DNA of 64,000 bases from Candidatus Contendibacter sp. GTDB taxonomy: Bacteria > Pseudomonadota > Gammaproteobacteria > Competibacterales > Competibacteraceae. The translations under genes were made by a program, and so were the position numbers. Location: positions 53,182 through 117,181 of the forward strand of contig JARSSP010000003.1 of NCBI GenBank assembly GCA_029624675.1. Reading direction: 5' to 3'. Under the pieces are notes generated by a model. The model searched no databases. It saw only the letters and a list, made by a program, of their open reading frames with translations, and was not told the DNA's origin. Positions 45,783 through 52,804 of the stretch are shown in pieces. The stretch's first letter is position 1, and the number at the start of each line of letters is the position of its first letter.

Positions 45783-47732
45783 ATGCAAAACGAAAAAGTG
45801 ACCCCTACCTACGAACTGCGTATCGACCTGAACGTCCTAGAGCATCTTGGCTTCAATCTTTACAGTAATGTTCCCGCCATCTTGACCGAGATGGTCGCCA
45901 ACGCCTGGGATGCCGACGCCACGCGCGTCGATATCAGGATCGACACCAGTCAGGATGTCATCGAAATTCTGGACGATGGCCACGGCATGTCTTCGGACGA
46001 TATCAACAACCGTTACTTGCGGGTCGGTCATCGGCGTCGAGACAAATCGAATTTTCCTAAATCCCCAGGTGGACGAGAAGTGATGGGGCGAAAGGGCCTT
46101 GGCAAACTTTCGCTCTTTTCGATCGCCGGTGTCGTCGAAGTGCACACGCGCAAGGAAAACCAATCAAGCGCCTTACGAATGGAGGTCAAAGCTATAGAAG
46201 CGGCGGCCAAGGACAACAAGCCCTATTGCCCAGATCCGACCACAGCCGACTTGTCGCCCGACCTCGAACATGGGACACGTCTTATTCTGAGACAGCTTCG
46301 CAAGGAAAGAGTCCGGGTCATGAATCTGCGTCAACGTCTCGCGAGGCGCTTTTCGATTCTGGAACGCGATGACTTCCGCGTATACGTCGATGACCAGGAG
46401 GTGACGCTCGCTGATCGTGACGATCTGCGTCATGTGCAGTTCTTGTGGACGATTGGTGGTTGGTCGTTACCGGATGCAGTGGTCAACCCGCTGGAAACGA
46501 TCACCTTGGATGGTTCGCTTCCCGACTGGAAGGATTTCTCATGGCAAATACGCGGTTGGATCGGCACGGTCGCCAAACCCAGACAACTCGTCACCGATTC
46601 GAGCAATTTGAATTCGATCGTGGTCATGGCGCGCGGACGGCTGTTCCAGGAAAACATCCTGGATCGTCTGAACGATGGTCGTCTCTTCACCAAATACCTG
46701 ACCGGACAAATCGAAGCCGATTTTTTGGACGACGACGAATACACCGATATCGCCACCAGCGACCGCCAGCGGATCATCGAGGATGACGAACGCTATCGGG
46801 CGCTCGAAAGCTTCCTGCGCCAAGTCCTGAACAAGATGGATTCCAAGTGGAGCGAATGGCGCCGGAGACATGGCACCAAGGAAGCTAAGAAAGAACATCC
46901 GGTTCTCGGAGAATGGCTCGACAATTTACCCAGCGGATATCGAGACCAAGCGGAAGGATTGATTGGCAAGATTCAGAAACTGACCCTTGATGACGAAGAT
47001 GCGCGGCGTGAAGTCTTCCGTAATGCGATCCTCGCCTTCGAACGACTCAGATTGAGAGGGAGTACCCATGAACTGGAGAATGCTCTTGCCGTTGGTGCCG
47101 AACGACTACTCGGTCTATTGGCGGACCGAGATTCCCTGGAGGCCAGCCTTTATCGCGATATCGTCCGAAATCGTCTGGATGTCATCAGCCATCTCGAAAT
47201 CAATATTCAGGATGATGAAAGGGAAAAGGTACTGCAAGAATATCTGTTCAAGCATTTGTGGCTACTCGATCCTTCCTGGGAGCGGGCCACCGGCAGTGAA
47301 ATATTGGAAAACCCTATCAACTCTGAATTCGGGTCGATCAAGGCCGGTTTGACCGATGAGGAAAAAAATGGACGCGTCGATATCAAGTATCGAAACCTGG
47401 CTGGGAAGCACATCATCATCGAATTGAAACGCGCCAGTAGAAAAGTTTCCTCCACTGATCTGGCCACACAGGGTCAAAAGTATCGCAATGCCTTGCGCAA
47501 GTGTCTGAAGGACCTTAATCGCGACAACGAGCCCCATGAATTCATCTTCGTCGTCGGTACTCCTTTGAAGGACGCGGACGATCAAGACTACGTCAAGGGT
47601 CAGCTTGCCTCGGTGAACGGTCGCGTGGTCACTTACAAGCAATTGATCGACAGCGCCCGGCAGAGTTACAAAGAATACTTGGAAGCCAGCAAGGAACTGG
47701 ATCGGGTTTACGACCTAGTCCAGCGTTTGTGA
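45783..47732 (+). CDS. GHKL-ATPase restriction endonuclease, HgiDII/BbrUII-like
   Basis: The 649-residue protein begins with a GHKL ATPase domain: EMVANAWDADATRVDIRID (N box), LDDGHGMSSDDINNRYLRVG and GRKGLGKLSLFSIAGVV. A long middle region follows. The C-terminal domain has a PD-(D/E)xK-like core: RVDIKYRN (Asp), then HIIIELKRASRK (Glu-x-Lys). That pairing with an adjacent cytosine methyltransferase and Vsr matches the HgiDII/BbrUII type of restriction enzymes. The recognition site is not readable from sequence. The start lies within the end of the broken nuclease frame. Confidence 0.82.
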   Translation: MQNEKVTPTYELRIDLNVLEHLGFNLYSNVPAILTEMVANAWDADATRVDIRIDTSQDVIEILDDGHGMSSDDINNRYLRVGHRRRDKSNFPKSPGGREVMGRKGLGKLSLFSIAGVVEVHTRKENQSSALRMEVKAIEAAAKDNKPYCPDPTTADLSPDLEHGTRLILRQLRKERVRVMNLRQRLARRFSILERDDFRVYVDDQEVTLADRDDLRHVQFLWTIGGWSLPDAVVNPLETITLDGSLPDWKDFSWQIRGWIGTVAKPRQLVTDSSNLNSIVVMARGRLFQENILDRLNDGRLFTKYLTGQIEADFLDDDEYTDIATSDRQRIIEDDERYRALESFLRQVLNKMDSKWSEWRRRHGTKEAKKEHPVLGEWLDNLPSGYRDQAEGLIGKIQKLTLDDEDARREVFRNAILAFERLRLRGSTHELENALAVGAERLLGLLADRDSLEASLYRDIVRNRLDVISHLEINIQDDEREKVLQEYLFKHLWLLDPSWERATGSEILENPINSEFGSIKAGLTDEEKNGRVDIKYRNLAGKHIIIELKRASRKVSSTDLATQGQKYRNALRKCLKDLNRDNEPHEFIFVVGTPLKDADDQDYVKGQLASVNGRVVTYKQLIDSARQSYKEYLEASKELDRVYDLVQRL

Positions 47733-48160
47733 TGGATCGTCTCGACTCCACCGCGCGCAGCGCCTTGATGCGGGCGGTGCGGCGAAAGGACACCACGCCG
47801 GAACTGCGGGTTCGCCGGCTCGCCCATCGTCTGGGACTGCGCTTTCGCCTCCACCGTCACGATTTGCCCGGTACGCCGGACCTGGTCTTTCCACGTTGGC
47901 ACATCGCGTTGTTCGTGCATGGCTGCTTCTGGCATCGGCATTCCGGCTGTCGGTATGCCACCATGCCGGCGACGCGGCGAGAATTCTGGGAGGCGAAGTT
48001 CACCGCCAACCAAGCGCGCGATTGCCGCCAAGCCGAACGACTGGGGTCGTTGGGTTGGCGGGTCGTGGTGGTCTGGGAATGCGAAACCCGTACCTCACCG
48101 GCGCTGGAAGCACGGTTGCGCGCCCTTTTCGCGCTTCCTTCGGCTACCCGCGAATCCTGA
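47732..48160 (+). CDS. vsr: Very short patch repair endonuclease
   Basis: The 142-residue protein nicks T:G mismatches that arise from deamination of 5-methylcytosine. Hallmarks are present: MRAVRRKDTTPELRVRRLAH, GTPDLVFPRWHIALFVHGCF (active-site Asp), WHRHSGCRYA (zinc ligands), and FWEAKFTANQARD. The ATG overlaps the preceding stop. It is convergent with the methyltransferase gene, the enzyme whose damage it would repair. Confidence 0.95.
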   Translation: MDRLDSTARSALMRAVRRKDTTPELRVRRLAHRLGLRFRLHRHDLPGTPDLVFPRWHIALFVHGCFWHRHSGCRYATMPATRREFWEAKFTANQARDCRQAERLGSLGWRVVVVWECETRTSPALEARLRALFALPSATRES

Positions 48161-48165
48161 CTTCC

Positions 48166-49284
48166 TCAGTGAAGTCGGTGATGACGTAGATGCGCCAGGA
48201 TGCTTTCGGCGATGGCCGCACCCAAGGCGACGGGCACGGCGTTACCGATCAACCGCCCGATGACCTTGAAGCGTGGGCGAATGCCTGGAGCGACGAAAGC
48301 GTAATTCTCAGGGAAGGATTGCAGGATGGCGGCCTCGCGCAACGAGAGCGCCCGGTCCTGTTCGGGGTGACCGAAACGGCCGCTTCCAAAAGCGTAGCAT
48401 TGGGTCGTGAGCGTCGGTGCGGGTTCGTCCCAAGCCATGCGCCCATAGACACTGGGATAGGTCTTTCCCGACCGGCGCCGATGACATGCAGCCACCAAGT
48501 GACTTTCCCAATCCCGCCAGCTTCCACCGGGTCGCGATTGGCGGATGCGTTCACGATTGTCCTCGCTGAGTTGGCTGGTCCGGTGCAGGGGGTCGTGGGC
48601 ATCCGCATCACCATCGCGCAATCGGGGTAAATGCCCAATGCGTGCCCTCACCGTCAGATTGGTGTCATCAGGCTCATGCGTCGGTGGAATCATCTCGATC
48701 TGCCCAAACCGAGAGGCGAGCAACACCAGACGGCGGCGATATTGCGGAACCCCGTAGCGTCTGCACTCCACGGTTCGGCACCAAGGTTGGGCATATCCAG
48801 CCGCGTCAAGCGCCTGGAGGAATTCCTCGAACACGATGTGCCGCTGGAGCGGAGGGACGTTTTCCATGGTGACGATGTCCGGGCGTAACTCGGTCACCAA
48901 TCGGGCGAACTCCCGCAGCAAACTCCATTTCTGACCCTGCTCGATATCCGCGCGTTGCCGGTAAGTGGAAAAAGGTTGGCAGGGAGCACAGCCCGCCAAG
49001 ATCCTTACATCCCTGGCCGGATACCAAGTCGCCAGTTCATCGCCACTCAGAGAGGCGATGTCGCGTTGGACAAAGCGTGAGTTGTTGTTGTACTCGAATG
49101 GATAGCGGCACTCCGGGTCGATGTCGATCCCGACGTTGATGGGTATGCCGCGAGTCATGAACCCATGCGACAGCCCGCCTGCACCACAGAACAAATCGAC
49201 GCAAGATAGGGACATGGAGGGAAGCCATTTCTCCGCATGGTGGGCGATCCATTGATGAATATTAGCGAAAGTTGGGCGACTCAT
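48166..49284 (-). CDS. dcm: DNA (cytosine-5) methyltransferase
   Basis: The 372-residue enzyme carries the ordered C5 motifs: I DLFCGAGGLSHGF, IV GCAPCQPFS with the catalytic Cys, VI VTMENVPP, VIII QYRRRLVLLAS, IX RPGGSWRDW, and X IGNAVPVALGAAIAES. It likely protects host DNA from the adjacent restriction enzyme. The target-recognition region lies between VIII and IX and is short. It is encoded opposite to the restriction and vsr genes. Confidence 0.95.
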   Translation of the reverse strand: MSRPTFANIHQWIAHHAEKWLPSMSLSCVDLFCGAGGLSHGFMTRGIPINVGIDIDPECRYPFEYNNNSRFVQRDIASLSGDELATWYPARDVRILAGCAPCQPFSTYRQRADIEQGQKWSLLREFARLVTELRPDIVTMENVPPLQRHIVFEEFLQALDAAGYAQPWCRTVECRRYGVPQYRRRLVLLASRFGQIEMIPPTHEPDDTNLTVRARIGHLPRLRDGDADAHDPLHRTSQLSEDNRERIRQSRPGGSWRDWESHLVAACHRRRSGKTYPSVYGRMAWDEPAPTLTTQCYAFGSGRFGHPEQDRALSLREAAILQSFPENYAFVAPGIRPRFKVIGRLIGNAVPVALGAAIAESILAHLRHHRLH

Positions 49285-49359
49285 CGAGGGGTTGGCCCAA
49301 ATTGCTGGGTAAGACCTTTGGTGGTGGCTTTGAGCTTCACGTCAACCATGGTACGCCCA

Positions 49360-49574
49360 TGGATGAAGATAGGGACTGGCGGCATGGTGAAAAGGCGGTA
49401 GCAAGGCCAGAATCGGCGCGGGTTCGGTCAGAAGGAGCGGGGCGCTGTGGAGCCAAGCACACCTGCCGCGAGATGACCTCGTGCGACGAGGCGCGGTTTT
49501 ATCTGACGCAGTGCGGGTTGAGCCGGCTGGATGGCGACAGGGACGGGGTTCCCTGCGAGGGGCTGTGTCGCTGA
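49360..49574 (+). pseudogene. 3' fragment of the thermonuclease-like gene (excalibur domain)
   Basis: In one + frame RDWRHGEKAVARPES leads into CGAKHTCREMTSCDEARFYL and DGDRDGVPCEGLCR, then TGA at 49572. This is the excalibur calcium-binding domain that ends many secreted SNase-like proteins. Together with the fragment at 45556-45753 it shows one gene whose centre was replaced by the restriction module. Confidence 0.8.
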
Positions 49575-49682
49575 TGGCAGCGTAGCTACAGCGTAGCTGA
49601 TCGAGTCGTTTTTGCGTCCGGCTATAGCCGGTATTTGGTTGACAGCCCGCGCCCGGTTGTTGATTCAAAAGGTGTTTCGTCT

Positions 49683-49759
49683 GACTCGAAATCGGATGGG
49701 GGCTTAGCCGCCCCACGTGGGTTCGAATCCCACCCTCTCCGCCAAATCAACGGCTTGCG
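49683..49759. repeat. attR: second perfect copy of the 77-bp att repeat
   Basis: Identical to 28103-49759's left boundary repeat (28103-28179). It marks the right end of the integrated element. The tRNA 5' half is absent here, so this copy is not a tRNA gene. Confidence 0.93.
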
Positions 49760-49813
49760 CGCCGTTGCCTAGCCTTCTCAAAATTCACGACTTCGGACTG
49801 TAGCGATAATATA

Positions 49814-50093
49814 ACGTGAGTTCTGGATAAGGATGGGGATAGCCCTTGGAGCGGAACCTGCCAAGGTTCCCGGTGATCACCCTCACCGTTTTAGGAGCCA
49901 CCCCCATGCACTTGGGAGACCTGTACTGCGATGTCGATGATTTCCGCCGGCTGTTCCTGCCCGCTTAGCATCGCCAGATCCTCACCGAGGGTACGCGCCA
50001 GCGGAAGCGGATCTTACGGCAAACCCTCGGCGAGATCACGACCACCCTGATTTATTTTCATCAATCCCAGTACCGTAGTTACTGGACAAGGCT
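49814..50093 (+). mobile_element. IS982-family transposase remnant, copy 1
   Basis: From ATG 49906 the frame reads [20 protein letters not shown], then TAG, then HRQILTEGTRQRKR and [19 protein letters not shown]. The CEVDDF-like start and FHQSxYR are IS982 hallmarks. Only about 60 codons remain, with a nonsense codon. The remnant abuts a cut umuC gene. Copy 2 is at 52614. Confidence 0.8.
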
Positions 50094-50311
50094 ACGACGC
50101 CGTGTTGACGGGCCCGTTCCCGGCATTGAAACCACGGCGCCCCCATCGGAAGGCCCAGCGCTTTTGCTTCCGGCGAGCGAGCCACCACGCAGCCGTCGTT
50201 GTTGGACAGTACCACCACCGGTCGACCTTCAAGGCCCGGATCGAACACTCGCTCGCAGGCCACGTAGAAATGGTTGGCGTCGATCAGGATGAGCGGTCCC
50301 GCCCGGGCCAC
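50074..50311 (-). pseudogene. umuC: UmuC (DNA polymerase V) N-terminal fragment
   Basis: From GTG 50311, overlapping the end of umuD, the frame reads [40 protein letters not shown] and [20 protein letters not shown], then reaches SSNY and enters the IS982 remnant. About 75 of 420 residues remain. The catalytic palm is lost. Confidence 0.85.
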
Positions 50312-50793
50312 AACCGGTGAATTGCCCACCGCACCACCCCCCAGATCATGATCATTGCGTCGGACCCGGCATCGAGCGACCGGTCCGGGGCCTCGGGATG
50401 GGCCGATTGCAACACCCGTCGTCCCTGGGCGTCGCGACCCAGCCGGCGCAGGGCGAACGCCCCGTCCACCACCGCCACCACCAGGCTGCCAGTGCTGGGC
50501 GGCACAGCCCGGTCCACCACCAGCAAATCGCCGTCGTGGACCCCGGCCCCGGCTAGGCAGTCCCCGCTGACCCGTAGCAGGAAGGTACTCGCTGGGTGGC
50601 GGATCAAGTGCTCGTCCAGGCTCAGGCGGCGTTCGACCCAATCATCGGCGGGAGAGGGAAAGCCGGCCGGCACCGACGTCGCCAGCAGCGGCCAGCCGAA
50701 TTCCGGTTCGGCGTCTGGCGCGCGGTCAAGGGCCAACTCCAGCCAGGGCGGAATCGCTCGTGCAAGAGGCGCTGCGGCGACGGATGCGGGCAT
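50284..50793 (-). CDS. umuD: UmuD-like protein with altered catalytic dyad
   Basis: The 169-residue protein starts at ATG 50793 behind GGAGG. It has the cleavage-site region [13 protein letters not shown] (Ala43-Gly44) and the S24 peptidase fold ([20 protein letters not shown]). The catalytic Ser of SGDSM is Cys79 here. The Lys 37 residues later is Arg116. Both active-site residues of UmuD are therefore changed, so RecA-induced self-cleavage is unlikely to work normally. Cys as nucleophile cannot be excluded. The umuC partner is truncated. A palindromic box upstream suggests LexA control. Confidence 0.85.
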   Translation of the reverse strand: MPASVAAAPLARAIPPWLELALDRAPDAEPEFGWPLLATSVPAGFPSPADDWVERRLSLDEHLIRHPASTFLLRVSGDCLAGAGVHDGDLLVVDRAVPPSTGSLVVAVVDGAFALRRLGRDAQGRRVLQSAHPEAPDRSLDAGSDAMIMIWGVVRWAIHRLWPGRDRSS

Positions 50794-50856
50794 GGGGATT
50801 ACCTCCGATGGAAACGAAACCACCCGTTAACCGTTTGGGCCTGGGGGCGTCGAATA

Positions 50857-50872
50857 GAGTACAAATGTACTC
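50857..50872. promoter_or_regulatory. Palindromic LexA-like box upstream of umuD
   Basis: GAGTACAAATGTACTC is a perfect 16-bp palindrome 64 bases before the umuD start. It contains GTAC-N4-GTAC, close to the GTAC-N4-GTGC site described for LexA2-type repressors of pseudomonads, and differs from the CTG-N10-CAG box of E. coli LexA. Confidence 0.6.
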
Positions 50873-51009
50873 CAAGTATAGGGCAAACCAGCCGAGACGT
50901 CAAGCGGATCTACCGATAACAACAGGGTTTAAATATGATCCTTTCTCCCACGAAAACCGAGCGGCATTCTGTTAAAGTTTAGCTCCCTGGTTCATCACAA
51001 CCATTGCCC

Positions 51010-51512
51010 GCCCGGCGGGATTGCCGAACACGGCGCAAAGCGCCCAAGCAGGAAATCGTCGCCTCCCGCTCGTTTGGCCGACTGGTGTCCGACCTGACGG
51101 AGTTACAATCAGCCGTCGCCCACCACGTCGCCCGCGCTGCCGCCCAACTCCGCCGCCAGCACAGTCAAACCCAGGCCTTCAGGTACTGCTGCGTCCGCGT
51201 CGCGACGGGTCCCCCACCGCCGTGCCATCACTGGCCGGCCTGGTGCCACTGGCGGTCCCCACCGCCGATCCCGCCGGGCTGACCCGCGCCGCCAGTCAGG
51301 GGGTCGCGGCCCTGGTTCAGCCGGGCCGACGCTATCAGGGGACCGGGGTGATGTTGCTGGACCTGAGTCCAGCGGCGCGCGCCCAGGCCGATCTGTTCGC
51401 GGTGGCCGGCGATGCCCGCGCGGCGGCCCGGTGGGCGGTGCTGGATCGGATCAACGCCCGCTGGGGCCGGGGTACCCTGCGCACGGCCCGCGAAGGCTTC
51501 GACCGGTCCTGA
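51010..51512 (+). pseudogene. umuC: UmuC C-terminal fragment, opposite orientation, frameshifted
   Basis: On the + strand one frame reads KQEIVASRSFGRLVSDLTEL, continuing VARAAAQLRRQHSQ (UmuC little-finger region). After a frameshift near 51175 a second frame continues with QPGRRYQGTGVMLLDLSPAA, ADLFAV and INARWGRGTLRTAREGF, the conserved UmuC end. It points away from the N-terminal fragment at 50311. The next 200 bases (51513-51715) hold nothing recognisable. Confidence 0.8.
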
Positions 51513-51715
51513 GCCATGCGTCAGGACTGCCGCTCGCCGGCCTACACCACGCGGTGAGAGGACTTGTCGGTCGTGCGAGCGGGATAAAGGACTGCAAGGC
51601 GGTTTGCCCCATCTGCCCTCGCAGGAGACCGGTAAATAGCGATTCAGTCGCGGCGGGGAACGGGCTTTGCCGTGGAGGTTTGTAACCGTTGCTGTTCTGA
51701 TCGCGTTTGATCGGG

Positions 51716-52111
51716 TTACCATTCGGCTGAGCCCGCATCGGGGCCACTCAGTATATACCTCAATTCTGAAGCTCGTTTTTTCACAAGAGTTACTCTGTAG
51801 GCCTCAATTATAAAATTACCGGTAGACCCTGTGTTTCTGTTGGCTTCCGTTATAAATGCAAGGCTGGCATCACGATATTTAAGCCATGCTTCTTGGCTTT
51901 CTTTAAGTTTTTTCTTTCCATCGCTTGAAAGCGATTTCATTGCTTCACTGTATATCGCGTTTAATTCTTGATCGGCTGCCTTATAACGCGCTGAAAGGCA
52001 ATCCATAATAAAAACCGAATCTTCTGATCGACTACCGCATTCTTCAGCGATAACTGAATTTGAAATAACGTATAGACCTGTACATATAGCGGCCATAAAT
52101 TTGATTTGCAT
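51716..52111 (-). CDS. Lysozyme inhibitor LprI family (DUF1311) exported protein
   Basis: The 131-residue protein has a signal peptide (FMAAICTGLYVISNSVIAEE), then the DUF1311 pattern: DCLSARYKAADQELNAIYSE, LKESQEAWLKYRDASLAFI, and a conserved Cys pair. The gene is clearly more AT-rich than its surroundings, a sign of transfer. LprI homologs inhibit lysozyme; many DUF1311 members are untested. The ribosome-binding site is weak. Confidence 0.8.
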   Translation of the reverse strand: MQIKFMAAICTGLYVISNSVIAEECGSRSEDSVFIMDCLSARYKAADQELNAIYSEAMKSLSSDGKKKLKESQEAWLKYRDASLAFITEANRNTGSTGNFIIEAYRVTLVKKRASELRYILSGPDAGSAEW

Positions 52112-52499
52112 GGTTATTCTCTGCGTGATCAGCGTTCTGCCCATCCAGTTTATCACCGCGTCAACGGCGATTGAGCCTTCAGTCGTTGTTGCAACCTCGC
52201 GCGATGCCACCAAACGCAGGAGCGCCACCCCGGCGGCGCGCTACGCGCCGCCCCTGACAGATCAAACCGCGCAGACACCGGCGCCCATACAACGGGGCCG
52301 GGCCGGACAGCTATGGATCGCGCCGACGGGCGCGGGCATTGCGAGCGGCGATGAAGGAGGGAGAACGAGGGATGCTATTCCGGTGAAATTGTAATTTTGT
52401 AGCGACGCCATGAGGATTTCAAGTGGATGAACGCGGTATAAGGTTGATTTTGTAGGGAATACGCGCCTAATTGGTTGTTTGAAAAAGCCTTATACCGCG
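52112..52499. other. Intergenic region without recognisable gene
   Basis: A frame of about 100 codons on each strand is open, but neither resembles a protein. It ends at the degenerate tRNA-derived att copy. Nothing else seen. Confidence 0.5.
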
Positions 52500-52597
52500 C
52501 TCGAAATTGGATGGGGGCTTAGCTGCCTCACGTGGGTTCGAATCCCACCCTCCCCGCCAAATCAAGCAATTTGCCCGTTCCGATTTATCGGTTACGC
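52500..52597. repeat. Degenerate third att copy with int-end flank
   Basis: CTCGAAATTGGATGGGGGCT onward matches the tRNA-Ser 3' half with a few changes up to CCCCGCCAAATCAA (about 52565). The similarity resumes as GTTCCGATTTATCGGTTACG, which matches the integrase-side flank of attL (28184 onward). It is therefore a fossil of the integrase-proximal end of a related element that used the same site. Confidence 0.75.
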
Positions 52598-52613
52598 CCC
52601 TTCCTTTTACGTG

Positions 52614-52801
52614 ACGTGAGTTCTGGATAAGGATGGGAGATAGCCCTTGGAGCGGAACCTGCCAAGGTTCCCGGTGATCACCTGCACCGTTTCAGGAGCC
52701 ACCCCCATGCACTTGGAAGACCTGTACTGCGATGTCGATGATTTCCGCCGGCTGTTCCTGCCCGCTTAGCATCGCCAGATCCTCACCGAGGATACGCGCC
52801 A
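52614..52801 (+). mobile_element. IS982-family transposase remnant, copy 2
   Basis: About 188 bases are nearly identical to 49814-50000, including the same TAG codon after LFLPA. Transposase reading starts at ATG 52707. It ends inside a sensor-kinase gene that it has truncated. Confidence 0.8.
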
Positions 52802-52804
52802 ACT

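Larger units (their letters stand above)
28103..49759. mobile_element. Integrated prophage-like element in tRNA-Ser, 21.6 kb
   Basis: The element is bounded by perfect 77-bp att repeats. From left to right it holds integrase, excisionase, an early leftward operon, a repressed leftward promoter, an untranslated T-poor block, a second leftward operon with unfamiliar proteins and a lysis cassette, a replication gene, a Cro-like/repressor switch, and a restriction-modification cargo module. Almost every gene except the repressor and the cargo runs leftward. No terminase, portal, major capsid, tail or tape-measure protein is recognisable. It may be a satellite, a virus with unfamiliar structural proteins, or a reduced prophage. 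Confidence 0.9.

Noticed and set aside
28103..49759. CRISPR arrays or clear anti-CRISPR genes
   Set aside because: No regularly spaced repeats of 25-40 bases and no cas genes are present; the small acidic protein at 32672 is not enough evidence.
49683..49759. Second tRNA-Ser gene at the right end of the element
   Set aside because: Only the 3' half from the anticodon loop onward is present; acceptor 5' strand and D-arm are missing.
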